Origin: Mycobacterium sp. Marseille-P9652
GTDB taxonomy: Bacteria > Actinomycetota > Actinomycetes > Mycobacteriales > Mycobacteriaceae
Length of the DNA: 64,000 bases
Direction of reading: 5' to 3'
NCBI RefSeq assembly: GCF_902652685.1
Contig: NZ_CACRUY010000002.1
Span: 62,001-126,000, forward strand
The notes below the pieces were generated by a model. That model searched no databases and was not told where the DNA came from. It saw only the letters and a list, made by a program, of their open reading frames with translations. The position numbers and the translations under genes are program-made. Of this stretch, positions 1-9,792 are shown in pieces (position 1 is the stretch's first letter; the number at the start of each line of letters is the position of its first letter).

Positions 1-916
1 GCGAGCCCACGTCTCCCGGCGCTGCGGTCGGAGAGTTGTTGCGCCCCTTGCGATGTACCTTGCCGATCGGGTGGATCGGCGGTAGGTAGACGACGTCGAA
101 GCCCATCCTCGCGATGCGGGGCAGCTGTTGGGCCGCCGTGGCGAAGGTCCCGTGCACGGGGTTGCCCTCGGCGTCCCATCCGCCGGTGGAGCGAGGGAAC
201 ATCTCGTACCACGAACCGAAGCGGGCCAGCGGCCGGTCCACCCACACGCCGTACGTTTCGCCGCGAGTCAGCAGGTCGCGCAGCGGGTAGCTCGCGAGAA
301 GCTCCTCCACCTGCGGCGACAGGGCCAACGCGGTGCGGCCGAGCGGGTCTCCTGGTTGCCGCAACGCCGCGGCCGCCTCCAGCAAGGGATCCCGCAGCGC
401 GCGCGGGACACCGGTGGCGGCCCGCTCGAACAGCGACGCGCCGACCAGCAGGTCGTTGGACAACTCCGTTTCGCCCTGGCCCGCCTCGAGCTTGGCGGTC
501 AGACCGTGCCGCCACGTTTCGATGGGGTCACCCCACCCGTCGACCCGAAACGTCCACAGCCCGACCCGGTCGGGGGTGAACTGGCCGTTGAAAACGTAGG
601 GTTCGCCGCCAAGCGTCATGGGAAACAGCAGGGGCTTGATCCGCTGCTGGTCGGCGCCATCGGCGGCCTTCGCCGCAAGCGGCTTTTCGGGGGCCTGAAC
701 CGCCTTGATCCTGCGGGTTTCGTTCACCTGCGGGTAGCGCGGTCCGAGGTAGCGGACGACAAGCGTCGCCGCCACCGCGTCGTGGCCCTCACGCCACACC
801 GCGGCGCTCACGGGTACCACCTCGCCGACCACGGCCTTGGCCGGATATGCGCCGCAGGAAACGACTGGCTGGACGTTATCGATCTCGACACGACCGGGCA
901 CAACCACTCCGTTCAT
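1..916 (-). CDS. glgE: GlgE, maltosyltransferase (5' part of gene)
   Basis: N-terminal about 305 residues of alpha-1,4-glucan:maltose-1-phosphate maltosyltransferase, which extends alpha-glucan from maltose-1-phosphate in the cytosol (GH13_3 family). Read on the minus strand the protein starts [13 protein letters not shown] and contains [26 protein letters not shown] and, near the window edge, [14 protein letters not shown], the start of the GH13 barrel. These match M. tuberculosis Rv1327c nearly residue for residue as I remember it. The catalytic Asp and Glu lie beyond the window edge, so activity cannot be judged here. It diverges from glgP, the arrangement known from M. tuberculosis, and a shared promoter region (917-1179) separates them. 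The start is shorter than the remembered M. tuberculosis start by a few residues. Confidence 0.93.
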   Translation of the reverse strand, partial: MNGVVVPGRVEIDNVQPVVSCGAYPAKAVVGEVVPVSAAVWREGHDAVAATLVVRYLGPRYPQVNETRRIKAVQAPEKPLAAKAADGADQQRIKPLLFPMTLGGEPYVFNGQFTPDRVGLWTFRVDGWGDPIETWRHGLTAKLEAGQGETELSNDLLVGASLFERAATGVPRALRDPLLEAAAALRQPGDPLGRTALALSPQVEELLASYPLRDLLTRGETYGVWVDRPLARFGSWYEMFPRSTGGWDAEGNPVHGTFATAAQQLPRIARMGFDVVYLPPIHPIGKVHRKGRNNSPTAAPGDVGS

Positions 917-1179
917 TGCCCGGATTCTCCTCGGCCCGCTTCGCGGCCCGCGTCCTCGCCGGGCGTCTTCCGATTGCGTGTGCGGCCAAACCGCGGTGTG
1001 CTCCGTCGCGGAATGCCTCTCGTCTGGCGAAATTCTGTCGTGAAATTTCTGCGCGGGGAAGCACCGTCGCCGCCCCAACACCTAACCTCTACCCACCCTA
1101 GTGGCCGGTCACACCCCCGGCGGAAAACGTCGACGGCATCGCCGTGCGAGCGCCGAAATCCTCAGTAAGGTAAGGACGC

Positions 1180-3786
1180 GTGAAAGCCCTTCGCCGGTTC
1201 ACCGTTCGCGCGCATCTTCCGGAGCGTCTCGTCGCGCTGGATCAGCTGTCGACCAACCTGCGCTGGTCATGGGACAAACCGACGCAGGACCTCTTCGCGA
1301 CCATCGACCCGACGCTGTGGGAGCGCTGCGGCAGCGACCCGGTGGCGATGCTCGGCGCGGTGAATCCGGCCCGGCTCGACGAACTCGCGCTCGACGAGAA
1401 CTTCCTCGGCCGGCTCGACGAGTTGTCGGCCGACCTCAACGACTACCTCACCCGCCCGCTGTGGTACCAGCAGCGGTGCGAGGAGGGCGTGCCTATGCCC
1501 ACCGGCATCGCCTACTTCTCCATGGAATTCGGCGTCGCCGAGGTGTTGCCCAATTACTCGGGCGGCCTCGGGATCCTCGCCGGCGACCATCTCAAATCCG
1601 CGTCCGATCTCGGCGTGCCGCTCATCGCGGTGGGCCTCTACTACCGTTCCGGGTACTTCCGGCAGTCGCTGACCGCCGACGGCTGGCAGCACGAGACCTA
1701 TCCCTCGCTGGACCCGCAGGGGCTGCCGCTGCGGCTGCTCACCGAACCCGGCGGCGAGCCGGTCCTGGTCGCGCTGACGCTGCCCGACTTCGCGCTCCTG
1801 TATGCCCGGGTGTGGGTCGCGCAGGTCGGTCGCGTCCCGCTGCTGCTGCTGGATTCCGACGTTCCGGAGAACGAGCACGACCTGCGCAGCGTCACCGACC
1901 GCCTCTACGGCGGTGACCAGGAACACCGGATGGTGCAGGAGATCCTCGCCGGCATCGGCGGGGTGCGGGCGATCCGGGCGTTCACCGCGATCGAAGGGCT
2001 GCCTGCGCCCGAGGTCTTCCACATGAACGAGGGCCACGCCGGCTTCCTCGGCGTCGAACGCATTCGCGAGCTCATCGCCGATGCGGGATTGGACTTCGAC
2101 ACGGCGCTGGCCGTCGTGCGTTCCAGCACCGTGTTCACCACCCACACCCCGGTGCCCGCCGGCATCGACCGCTTCCCGCTCGACATGGTGCAGCGCTACC
2201 TCGGCAGCAAGCCCGGCGCGGACGGCGATTCCACGCTGCTGCCCGGCGTGCCGACCGCGCGGATCCTGGCGCTCGGCGCCGAGGACGACCCTTCCAAGTT
2301 CAACATGGCGCACATGGGCCTGCGGTTGGCGCAGCGCGCCAACGGCGTCTCGCTGCTGCACGGGCGGGTCAGCAGGAGCATGTTCAACGAGCTGTGGCCC
2401 GGGTTCGACCCCGACGAGGTGCCGATCGGGTCGATCACCAACGGGGTGCACGCGCGCACGTGGGCCGCGCCGCAATGGCTGCAGCTGGGGCGCGAGCTGG
2501 CCGGCTCCGACTCCTTCGCCGACCCCGGTGTGTGGCTGAGGTTGCAGCAGGTCGACCCGGGCCATCTGTGGTGGATCCGCTCGCAGTTGCGGTCGCTGTT
2601 GGTCGAGGACGTGCGCCGCCGGCTGCGGAACTCGTGGCAGGAGCGGGGCGCGTCGGAGGCCGAATTGGGCTGGATCGCAACGGCTTTCGATCCGGACGTG
2701 TTGACGATCGGATTCGCCCGGCGGGTACCGACATACAAGCGGCTGACGCTGATGCTGCGCGACCCCGATCGGCTGGAGAAGCTGCTGCTCAACTCCGAGC
2801 GGCCCGTCCAGCTCATCGTCGCGGGGAAGTCGCACCCGGCCGACGACGGGGGAAAGGCCCTCATCCAGCAGGTGGTGCGCTTCGCCGACCGGCCCGAGGT
2901 GCGGCACCGCATCGCCTTCCTGCCCGACTACGACATGTCGATGGCGCGGCTGCTGTATTGGGGGTGTGACGTCTGGCTCAACAACCCGTTGCGCCCGCTC
3001 GAGGCGTGCGGCACCTCGGGAATGAAGAGCGCGCTCAACGGCGGGCTCAACCTGTCCATCCGGGACGGATGGTGGGACGAGTGGTACGACGGCGAGAACG
3101 GTTGGGAGATACCGTCCGCCGACGGGATCGCCGACGAGACGCGGCGCGACGACCTGGAGTCCAGCGCGCTCTACACCCTCCTGGAGCAGGCGGTGGCGCC
3201 GAAGTTCTACGAGCGCGACGAGCGGGGTGTGCCGCCGCGCTGGATGGAGATGGTGCGCCACACCCTGCAGACCCTCGGGCCCAAGGTGTTGGCCTCGCGC
3301 ATGGTTCGCGACTACGTGGAGCGGTACTACACGCCGGCGGCCGAGTCGCTGCGCAAGACGATCGCGCCGACCGACGCGAGTGAGGGCGAGTTCGGTGCCG
3401 CGCGCGAGCTGGCCGCGTACCGGCGGCGGGTCGAGCAGGCATGGCCGAAGATCGACGTCACCGACGTCGACAGCACGGGCCTGCCGGACAGTCCGCAGCT
3501 GGGCTCCAAGCTGACCCTGACCGCGACCGTCCAGCTCGCCGGTCTACGGCCGGACGAAGTCCAGGTGCAGGCGGTGCTGGGCCGGGTGGACGCCGGCGAC
3601 GTGTTGCTCGAACCGGTGTGCGTGGACATGTCGCACACGGGAAGCGCCGACGGCGGCACCGAGATCTTCTCGACGACGACGCCGCTGCCGCTGGCGGGCG
3701 CGGTGGGGTATACCGTGCGCGTGCTGCCGCACCACCCGTTGCTTGCCGCCAGCAGGGAGCTCGGCCTGGTCGCGCTGGCTCGTTAG
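1180..3786 (+). CDS. glgP: Alpha-glucan phosphorylase
   Basis: 868 residues, a GT35 glycogen/maltodextrin phosphorylase that releases glucose-1-phosphate from alpha-glucan using PLP. Recognisable blocks are an N-terminal DUF3417-type segment (DQLSTNLRWSWD), FSMEFGVAEVLPNYSGGLGILAGDHLKSASDLG near residues 115-147, EVFHMNEGHAGF, the donor-site block FARRVPTYKR and the PLP-binding block EACGTSGMKSALNGG near residue 610. The start is GTG (GTG AAA GCC) after AAGGTAAGGA. It corresponds to M. tuberculosis Rv1328 (863 residues from memory). It diverges from glgE, linking glucan breakdown with GlgE glucan assembly, and its stop overlaps the end of the convergent dinG by four bases. Confidence 0.95.
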   Translation: MKALRRFTVRAHLPERLVALDQLSTNLRWSWDKPTQDLFATIDPTLWERCGSDPVAMLGAVNPARLDELALDENFLGRLDELSADLNDYLTRPLWYQQRCEEGVPMPTGIAYFSMEFGVAEVLPNYSGGLGILAGDHLKSASDLGVPLIAVGLYYRSGYFRQSLTADGWQHETYPSLDPQGLPLRLLTEPGGEPVLVALTLPDFALLYARVWVAQVGRVPLLLLDSDVPENEHDLRSVTDRLYGGDQEHRMVQEILAGIGGVRAIRAFTAIEGLPAPEVFHMNEGHAGFLGVERIRELIADAGLDFDTALAVVRSSTVFTTHTPVPAGIDRFPLDMVQRYLGSKPGADGDSTLLPGVPTARILALGAEDDPSKFNMAHMGLRLAQRANGVSLLHGRVSRSMFNELWPGFDPDEVPIGSITNGVHARTWAAPQWLQLGRELAGSDSFADPGVWLRLQQVDPGHLWWIRSQLRSLLVEDVRRRLRNSWQERGASEAELGWIATAFDPDVLTIGFARRVPTYKRLTLMLRDPDRLEKLLLNSERPVQLIVAGKSHPADDGGKALIQQVVRFADRPEVRHRIAFLPDYDMSMARLLYWGCDVWLNNPLRPLEACGTSGMKSALNGGLNLSIRDGWWDEWYDGENGWEIPSADGIADETRRDDLESSALYTLLEQAVAPKFYERDERGVPPRWMEMVRHTLQTLGPKVLASRMVRDYVERYYTPAAESLRKTIAPTDASEGEFGAARELAAYRRRVEQAWPKIDVTDVDSTGLPDSPQLGSKLTLTATVQLAGLRPDEVQVQAVLGRVDAGDVLLEPVCVDMSHTGSADGGTEIFSTTTPLPLAGAVGYTVRVLPHHPLLAASRELGLVALAR

Positions 3787-5762
3787 CCACTCTCCCGAAG
3801 CCGCTCCAGCGCCGCGCGCACCTGTGCCGAGTTGGTGGTCTGCCAGAACGGGGGCAGCGACGCCCGTAAGTAGCGGCCGTAGCCGGCGGTGACCATCCGC
3901 GAGTCGAGGACGGCGACCACCCCGCGGTCGCTCACGCGACGCAGCAGCCGGCCCGACCCTTGGGCCAACAGCAGGGCCGCGTGGTTGGCGGCGACGGCCA
4001 TGAAGCCGTTGCCGCCGCGCGCGGCGGCCGCCCGCTGCCGCGCGCCCAGCAGCGGGTCGTCGGGCCGGGGGAACGGGATGCGGTCGATGAGCACCAACGA
4101 CAGTGACGGACCCGGAACGTCGACGCCCTGCCACAGCGACAGGGTGCCGAACAGCGAAGTCTCGGGCTCCGCGCTGAACCGCTCGACCAGCGCCGAGGTG
4201 CTGTCGTCGCCCTGACACAGCACCGGCGTGGACAGGCGTTCGCGCATGGCCTCGGCGGCCGCGCGGGCGGCCCGCATCGACGAGAACAGGCCCAGGGTGC
4301 GGCCGCCGGCGGCGGTGATGAGCTCGGCGATCTCGGCGAGCTGCTCGGCCGAGCCGGTGCCGTCGCGACCGGGCGGGGGCAGGTGGGCGGCGACGTAGAG
4401 GATGCCGGCCTTGGCGTGGTGAAACGGCGACCCGACGTCGAGTCCTTGCCAGCTCAACCCGGGCTCCGCCAGCCCCCACGCCTCGGCCATCGCGTCGAAG
4501 GTTCCGCCGATCGTCAGCGTCGCCGAGGTCAGCACCGTGGTCGAGCGGGAGAACACCCGGGTGCGCAACAGATCGGCGACCGACAGCGGCGCCACCCGCA
4601 ACACCGAGCGCGGCGAGCCGCGGTTGTCCTCGTGGTCGAGCCAGACGATGTCGGTGCGGTCCGGGATGGGGGGGCCGAACGACGCCAGGATCCGTGACGC
4701 GGTGTCGGAGATCTCGCTCAGCGCCGCCACCGCTTCGGCCCTCGCGGCCGCCGCCTTCGCGTCGCTCGTGGTGTCGATCGCCGTCCGCGCCGCGGTCGCC
4801 GCGTCCCGCAGGGCCGTCAGGTAGGTGGCCAGCTCCTCGTCCAGGCGGTCGAGGCGGCCCGGCGTCGCGTCGTGGATGGCCGCGGAAAAGTTGGCCGACG
4901 CGGCCTCGAGTCGCTGGTTGAGTTCCGGCCCGACCAGGCGGGCGATGCGCCGCGAGGCGACGCCGAGGGCGGCCGACGTCAACTCGGCGGCGGCCACCGA
5001 CGTCACCCGGTCGACGAGTTCGTGCGCCTCGTCGACCACCAGCAGCGCGTGTTCCGGCAGCACCGCGGATTCGGCCACCGCGTCGATCGCCAGCAGCGCG
5101 TGGTTGGTGACGACGACGTCCGCCGCGCCGGCCCGCCCGCGCGCCCGCTCGGAGAAGCACTCGGTCCCGAACGGGCAGCGCGCGGGCCCGAGGCATTCCC
5201 GCGCGGACACGCTCACCTGCGCCCACGATCGGTCCGGCACGCCCGGCTTCAGGTCATCGCGGTCGCCGGTCTCGGTGTCCGACGCCCACGCGGTGAGCCG
5301 CTGCACGTCGCGTCCCAGAGCGCTGACGGCCATGGGGTTGAACAGTTCCTCCTGAGGGACGTCACCCGCGTCGTCGTCGGCACCCGCCGAGCCATTGTGA
5401 ATCTTGTTCAGGCACAGATAGTTTCGCCGGCCCTTGAGCAGCGCGAACCGTGCGGGCCGGGGCAGGGCGTCGGCCAGTGCGTCGGCCAGCCGGGGGAGGT
5501 CGCGCTCGACGAGCTGGCGCTGCAGCGCGATCGTGGCCGTCGACACGACGACGGGCGAGTCGTCGCCGATCGCGCGAACGAGCGCGGGCACCAGGTACGC
5601 CAGCGACTTGCCGGTGCCGGTGCCGGCCTGCACCACGAGATGCTCACCGGTCTCGAACGACCGCGCCACGGCGGCGGCCATCTCCACCTGGCCGGCGCGC
5701 TCGCTGCCGCCGAGCGCGGCCACGGCGCGGGCCAGCAACTCGGACACGTCGGACGCGGTCAC
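3783..5762 (-). CDS. dinG: ATP-dependent helicase, DinG family
   Basis: 659 residues, an XPD/DinG-type superfamily 2 DNA helicase. Walker A is AGTGTGKS at about residue 46, the Walker B/DEAH box is VVDEAHEL, and four cysteines typical of the Fe-S cluster lie between them: one in YLCLNK and three in the CLGPARCPFGTEC segment. The C-terminal motif VI block is QGSGRLLRR. The length equals M. tuberculosis Rv1329c (about 664). It is convergent with glgP and followed after 8 bases by pncB1 upstream on the same strand, so the two probably share a transcript. The likely role is unwinding of damaged or structured DNA; this is inferred from the family. Confidence 0.94.
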   Translation of the reverse strand: MTASDVSELLARAVAALGGSERAGQVEMAAAVARSFETGEHLVVQAGTGTGKSLAYLVPALVRAIGDDSPVVVSTATIALQRQLVERDLPRLADALADALPRPARFALLKGRRNYLCLNKIHNGSAGADDDAGDVPQEELFNPMAVSALGRDVQRLTAWASDTETGDRDDLKPGVPDRSWAQVSVSARECLGPARCPFGTECFSERARGRAGAADVVVTNHALLAIDAVAESAVLPEHALLVVDEAHELVDRVTSVAAAELTSAALGVASRRIARLVGPELNQRLEAASANFSAAIHDATPGRLDRLDEELATYLTALRDAATAARTAIDTTSDAKAAAARAEAVAALSEISDTASRILASFGPPIPDRTDIVWLDHEDNRGSPRSVLRVAPLSVADLLRTRVFSRSTTVLTSATLTIGGTFDAMAEAWGLAEPGLSWQGLDVGSPFHHAKAGILYVAAHLPPPGRDGTGSAEQLAEIAELITAAGGRTLGLFSSMRAARAAAEAMRERLSTPVLCQGDDSTSALVERFSAEPETSLFGTLSLWQGVDVPGPSLSLVLIDRIPFPRPDDPLLGARQRAAAARGGNGFMAVAANHAALLLAQGSGRLLRRVSDRGVVAVLDSRMVTAGYGRYLRASLPPFWQTTNSAQVRAALERLRESG

Positions 5763-5770
5763 TTCCTTGG

Positions 5771-7069
5771 TCAGGCCCGGACCTGCGTGGTCGGTATCGC
5801 CGGGTCGCCGTGCGAGAGGTTAAGGCCCTCCCAGGGCAGGCTGCGCAGGCCGGACGCCACGAGCTCGCGGGCCGCGGCGAGATCGGGCTTGGCGACCACC
5901 TCGCCGCCGCGCACCAGCGGGACGGTCAGCACCCGGTACGGGTCGGCGGTTTTCGGTGGCCGGCCCGCCGGATGCACCACCTCCTCGACGACCGTGCCGG
6001 TCGGGCGCGACAGGCGGAGCGCCTCCTTGTGACCGCCGTGGGATTCCTTATGGCTGCTGCGCTTCTGCACGGGCATGCCGTCCACCTCGACGAGCTTGTA
6101 GACCATGCTCGCGGTCGGGGCGCCGGACCCGGTGACCAGCGACGTCCCGACCCCGTAGCTGTCCACCGGCTCGGCGCCCAGCGCGGCGATGGAGAACTCG
6201 TCGAGGTCGCCGGACACCACGATGCGGGTCGACGTGGCCCCCAGGTTGTCGAGCTGCTCCCGGACCTGGCGGGCCAGCACCCCCAGCTCGCCGGAATCGA
6301 TGCGGACCGCACCCAGGCCCGTGCCGGCGGCGGCCACCGCGTTGTCGACGCCGGCCGTGACGTCGTAGGTGTCCACCAGCAGTGTCGTGCCGACTCCCAG
6401 CGCATCGACCTGGGCCCTGAACGCCGCCAGTTCGTCCGGGCCGTCCTTGCTGGTGTGCAGCATGGTGAACGCGTGCGCCGACGTGCCCTCCGCCGGTATC
6501 CCGTACTGCCGCTGAGCCTCAAGGTTGGAGGTCGCGGCGAAGCCGGCGATGTAGGCCGCGCGGGCCGCGGCGACCGCCGCCCGCTCGTGCGTCCGCCGGG
6601 ATCCCATCTCCATGAGCGGACGCTCCCGCGCGGCGCTGACCATGCGCGCGGCCGCCGACGCGATCGCCGTGTCGTGGTTGAAGATCGACAGCGCCAGCGT
6701 TTCCAGCACCACGCATTCGGCGAAGGTGCCGGTCACCGACAGCACGGGCGAACCCGGGAAGTACAACTCACCCTCGGCGTAGCCGCTGATGTCGCCGCCG
6801 AACCGAAAATCGCGAAGGTACCGCAGGCAGTTTTCGTCGAGGAACTGCGCCAGCACCGCGCACGCGTCGTCGTCGAACCTGAAGTGCGGCAACGCCTCCA
6901 ACAGCCGGCCCGTTCCGGCGACCACCCCGTAGCGACGGCCGTCGGGGAGTCGCCGAGCGAACAGCTCGAAGGTGGTCCGGCGGTCGGCGGTGCCGTCGCG
7001 CAGCGCAGCCGCCAGCATCGTCAACTCGTACTTGTCGGTGAGCAGCCCAGCTGAGACCGGGTCATCCAT
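5771..7069 (-). CDS. pncB1: Nicotinate phosphoribosyltransferase
   Basis: 432 residues from the chosen ATG ([18 protein letters not shown]). The enzyme makes nicotinate mononucleotide from nicotinate and PRPP with ATP hydrolysis, in NAD salvage. Family signatures include [13 protein letters not shown] at the N-terminus, [32 protein letters not shown] and [10 protein letters not shown], then [10 protein letters not shown]. The reading frame is open further upstream to 7249, but that would run through the divergent clpS start. The M. tuberculosis Rv1330c protein as remembered carries a short N-terminal extension before [10 protein letters not shown], so a start up to about 20 codons earlier is possible. 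It precedes dinG by 8 bases. Confidence 0.93.
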   Translation of the reverse strand: MDDPVSAGLLTDKYELTMLAAALRDGTADRRTTFELFARRLPDGRRYGVVAGTGRLLEALPHFRFDDDACAVLAQFLDENCLRYLRDFRFGGDISGYAEGELYFPGSPVLSVTGTFAECVVLETLALSIFNHDTAIASAAARMVSAARERPLMEMGSRRTHERAAVAAARAAYIAGFAATSNLEAQRQYGIPAEGTSAHAFTMLHTSKDGPDELAAFRAQVDALGVGTTLLVDTYDVTAGVDNAVAAAGTGLGAVRIDSGELGVLARQVREQLDNLGATSTRIVVSGDLDEFSIAALGAEPVDSYGVGTSLVTGSGAPTASMVYKLVEVDGMPVQKRSSHKESHGGHKEALRLSRPTGTVVEEVVHPAGRPPKTADPYRVLTVPLVRGGEVVAKPDLAAARELVASGLRSLPWEGLNLSHGDPAIPTTQVRA

Positions 7070-7136
7070 GCCATCACGGTATCGGCTGCCGTGCGCTGCT
7101 CGGTATTCAATCCGGGTGCTCGGTATCGTGTACGGC

Positions 7137-7442
7137 ATGGTTGTTTCGTCAGCGCCCACTAAACCGGGCACTACCGGACAACGCGAGTCCACTCCGGTAG
7201 ACGCCACGGCAAGCCCTTGGGTCACGATCGTGTGGGACGACCCCGTCAACCTGATGACCTATGTGACCTACGTGTTCCAAAAGCTGTTCGGCTACAGCGA
7301 GCCGCACGCCACGAAGTTGATGCTGCAGGTGCACAACGAGGGCAAGGCCGTGGTGTCGGCGGGCAGCCGGGAAAGCATGGAGGTCGACGTCTCCAAGCTG
7401 CACGCCGCCGGACTGTGGGCGACGATGCAGCAGGACCGCTGA
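7137..7442 (+). CDS. clpS: ATP-dependent Clp protease adaptor ClpS
   Basis: 101 residues, the same length as M. tuberculosis ClpS (Rv1331). ClpS delivers N-degron substrates to the ClpC/ClpP machine. The core [20 protein letters not shown] holds the family's substrate-pocket Asp-Asp pair and the following hydrophobic helix, and the [14 protein letters not shown] segment is the Clp-binding surface. The N-terminal 25 residues are polar and variable, as usual. The start ATG lies 67 bases from the pncB1 start on the other strand, so both promoters sit in that short divergent space. The next gene (DUF2017) begins 25 bases downstream and is probably cotranscribed. Confidence 0.95.
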   Translation: MVVSSAPTKPGTTGQRESTPVDATASPWVTIVWDDPVNLMTYVTYVFQKLFGYSEPHATKLMLQVHNEGKAVVSAGSRESMEVDVSKLHAAGLWATMQQDR

Positions 7443-7467
7443 GCGACGAGGGTATCGGCGATAGCCT

Positions 7468-8046
7468 GTGCGCAAATGGAAGCGCGTCGAGACCGCGAAC
7501 GGTCCCCGTTTTCGGTCCTCCCTGGCCTCCCATGAGGCGGCCCTGCTCAGAAACCTCGCCGGTGCGATGATCGGACTGCTCGACGAGCGCGAATCATCCT
7601 CGCCCGCAGACGAACTCGAGGAGATCACCGGCATCAAGACCGGTAACGCCGATCCGCCGAGGGATCCCACCCTGCGCCGGCTGCTGCCCGACTTCGTCAA
7701 GCCCGACGACGACGGCCCGGTGCCCGAGGTCGCCGAGAGCCTGAACCCCGCACTGCGCAGCCTGCACGAGCCGGAGATCATCGAAGCGAAACGCGTTGCG
7801 GCGCAGCGATTGCTGGACACCGTTCCCGACAACGGCGGACGCTTCGAGCTGGACGAGACGGACGCCGAGGCCTGGGTCGCGGCCGTCAACGACATCCGCC
7901 TGTCGTTGGGGGTCATGCTCGAGGTCGGCCCGGAGGGGCCGGAACGCCTGCCGGCCGATCATCCGCTGGCCGTGCACTTCGACGTCTACCAGTGGCTGAC
8001 CGTCCTGCAGGAGTACCTCGTCCTGGTCTTGATGGGCTCGCGATGA
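7468..8046 (+). CDS. DUF2017 family protein (Rv1332-like)
   Basis: 192 residues starting from GTG (VRKWKRVETANGPRF). It belongs to the actinobacterial DUF2017 family, which is usually found next to clpS; the biochemical role is not established. The protein is acidic and predicted helical, with a conserved C-terminal block VYQWLTVLQEYLVLVLMGSR that nearly repeats the M. tuberculosis Rv1332 C-terminus. It is flanked by clpS upstream and overlaps the next start by four bases (ATGA), which points to translational coupling. I see no catalytic motif, signal peptide or membrane segment. The constant pairing with clpS suggests a role near regulated proteolysis, but that is inference. Confidence 0.88.
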   Translation: MRKWKRVETANGPRFRSSLASHEAALLRNLAGAMIGLLDERESSSPADELEEITGIKTGNADPPRDPTLRRLLPDFVKPDDDGPVPEVAESLNPALRSLHEPEIIEAKRVAAQRLLDTVPDNGGRFELDETDAEAWVAAVNDIRLSLGVMLEVGPEGPERLPADHPLAVHFDVYQWLTVLQEYLVLVLMGSR

Positions 8047-9086
8047 TCACCGACGTCGGGGGCATCCGCGTCGGCCACTATCACCGCCTGGATCCCGATG
8101 CGTCACTGGGCGAGGGGTGGGCCTGCGGCGTCACCGTCGTCCTCACGCCCCCGGGAACCGTCGGCGCGGTGGACTGCCGCGGGGGTGCGCCCGGCACCCG
8201 CGAGACCGATCTGCTGGATCCGGCGAACACCGTGCGGTACATCGACGCGGTGTTGCTCGCGGGCGGGAGCGCCTACGGTCTGGCGGCCGCCGACGGCGTC
8301 ATGCGCTGGCTCGAGGAACAGGGGCGCGGCATCGCGATGGAGGGTGGCGTCGTGCCGATCGTTCCGGGGGCGGTGATCTTCGACCTGCCCGTCGGCGGCT
8401 GGGACCGCCGCCCGACGGCCGACTTCGGATACCGGGCGTGCGCGGGCGCGGGCGACGGCGACGTGAGCGTCGGGACGGTCGGCGCCGGCGTGGGCGCCCG
8501 GGCCGGGGCGCTCAAGGGCGGCATCGGGACGGCCTCGACGACGCTGCCGTCGGGTGTCACGGTCGGCGCGGTCGTCGCGGTGAATTCCGCCGGCGACGTC
8601 GTCGACCCGGCCACCGGCCTGCCGTGGATGGCGGACCTGGCTGAGGAATTCGGGCTCACCGCACCGCCGGCCGAGCAGATCGAGGCGTTGGCACAGCTGC
8701 CTTCACGCTCGAACCCCCAGAGCCCCCTGAACACCACCATCGCGGTGGTGGCCACCGACGCGGCCGTGAGCGCCGCCGCATGCCGGCGCATCGCGGTCGC
8801 CGCCCACGACGGGCTGGCGCGCGCGGTCCGGCCGGCGCACACCCCGGTCGACGGTGACGCGGTGTTCGTCCTGGCGACCGGGGCGGTCGAGGCGGCGCCG
8901 CCGGCCGGCGCCAAGCCGCTGCCGGCCGCCTTCGCGCCGGACACGCCACTGGTCACCGAGGTGGGCATCGCGGCGGCCGACTGCCTCGCGCGCGCGGTCG
9001 TGGGCGGGGTGCTCGCCGCGCAGTCGGTGGCCGGAATACCGACCTACCGCGACGTGGTGCCGGGGGCATTCGCCGGCCGACGGTAG
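8043..9086 (+). CDS. P1 family peptidase (DmpA/NylC-like hydrolase)
   Basis: 347 residues, member of the N-terminal-nucleophile P1 (DmpA, NylC) hydrolase family, whose precursors self-cleave into two chains to expose a catalytic Thr or Ser. Family blocks seen are ITDVGGIRVGHY at the start, VDCRGGAPGTRETDLLDP near residue 40, LAGGSAYGLAAADGV, and FDLPVGGWDRRP. The SPLNTTIAVVATDAA segment near residue 225 carries the adjacent Asn-Thr-Thr that resembles the autocleavage site. It matches M. tuberculosis Rv1333. The physiological substrate is unknown. The start overlaps the DUF2017 stop by four bases. In M. tuberculosis mec-cysO-cysM follow; here the rhomboid gene follows after 37 bases. Confidence 0.9.
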   Translation: MITDVGGIRVGHYHRLDPDASLGEGWACGVTVVLTPPGTVGAVDCRGGAPGTRETDLLDPANTVRYIDAVLLAGGSAYGLAAADGVMRWLEEQGRGIAMEGGVVPIVPGAVIFDLPVGGWDRRPTADFGYRACAGAGDGDVSVGTVGAGVGARAGALKGGIGTASTTLPSGVTVGAVVAVNSAGDVVDPATGLPWMADLAEEFGLTAPPAEQIEALAQLPSRSNPQSPLNTTIAVVATDAAVSAAACRRIAVAAHDGLARAVRPAHTPVDGDAVFVLATGAVEAAPPAGAKPLPAAFAPDTPLVTEVGIAAADCLARAVVGGVLAAQSVAGIPTYRDVVPGAFAGRR

Positions 9087-9123
9087 CCTGAAGGGCGCCG
9101 GGGGACGCTCTGAAAGGTCAGCT

Positions 9124-9792
9124 ATGGGTAGGAGCACGCGACGTTCCGGCGCGCCGTCGACCCAGGGCAAGCGGCCGGAGTGGGTGGTCGGCGGGGCCAC
9201 GATCCTCACCTTCGTGGCGTTGCTGTACCTCGTCGAGCTGATCGACCAGCTCGACGGCGGCAGGCTCGACTCCAACGGGATCAGGCCGCTGACCGCCGAC
9301 GGCCTGTGGGGCATCATCTTCGCGCCGGTGTTGCACGCGAACTGGCAGCACCTCGCGGCCAACACCGTCCCGCTCCTGGTGCTCGGGTTCCTCATGACGC
9401 TGGCGGGCCTGTCCCGGTTCGTCTGGGCCACCGTGATTATCTGGGTTCTGGGCGGCTTCGGCACGTGGCTCATCGGGAACGTGGGCAGCTCCTGCGGCCC
9501 GACGGACCACATCGGGGCGTCCGGCCTGATCTTCGGCTATCTGGCCTTCCTGTTGGTATTCGGACTCTTCGTGCGCCGGGTGTCGAACATCGTCATCGGG
9601 CTGGTGGTCCTGTTCGCCTACGGTGGTGTCCTGCTCGGGGCGATGCCCGTGCTGCACCAGTGCGGCGGCGTCTCGTGGCAGGGCCATCTGTCGGGGGCGA
9701 TCGCCGGCGTCGTCGCCGCGTACATGTTGTCGGCGCCGGAACGCAAAGCGCGGGCGGCGCGCAAAGCGGGCAGCGGGCGTCCGAAGACATGA
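9124..9792 (+). CDS. Rhomboid family intramembrane serine protease
   Basis: 222 residues with about six hydrophobic segments between residues 22 and 205. The intramembrane catalytic pair is visible: Ser133 in GASGLIFG and His188 in WQGHLSG, and the helix-2 block [10 protein letters not shown] (about residues 71-80) supplies the oxyanion Asn/His. The C-terminal tail is basic ([11 protein letters not shown]). It corresponds to M. tuberculosis Rv1337. The start is the ATG after AAAGGTCAGCT. It overlaps murI by four bases, so membrane proteolysis and D-glutamate supply are co-expressed, although no functional link is known. Substrates are unknown. Confidence 0.93.
   Translation: MGRSTRRSGAPSTQGKRPEWVVGGATILTFVALLYLVELIDQLDGGRLDSNGIRPLTADGLWGIIFAPVLHANWQHLAANTVPLLVLGFLMTLAGLSRFVWATVIIWVLGGFGTWLIGNVGSSCGPTDHIGASGLIFGYLAFLLVFGLFVRRVSNIVIGLVVLFAYGGVLLGAMPVLHQCGGVSWQGHLSGAIAGVVAAYMLSAPERKARAARKAGSGRPKT

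Noticed and set aside
128-1168. Long plus-strand open frame across the left edge
   Set aside because: It is antisense to glgE, whose minus-strand product matches a known family over its whole visible length; the plus-strand product is Arg/Pro-rich with no family blocks.
1267-3261. Long minus-strand open frame within glgP
   Set aside because: Shadow of the GC-rich glgP codons; no recognisable motifs, and glgP is certain.
3544-5226. 560-codon minus-strand frame overlapping dinG
   Set aside because: Second frame on the same strand with Arg/Gly-rich nonsense; DinG carries Walker A, DEAH box and Fe-S cysteines.
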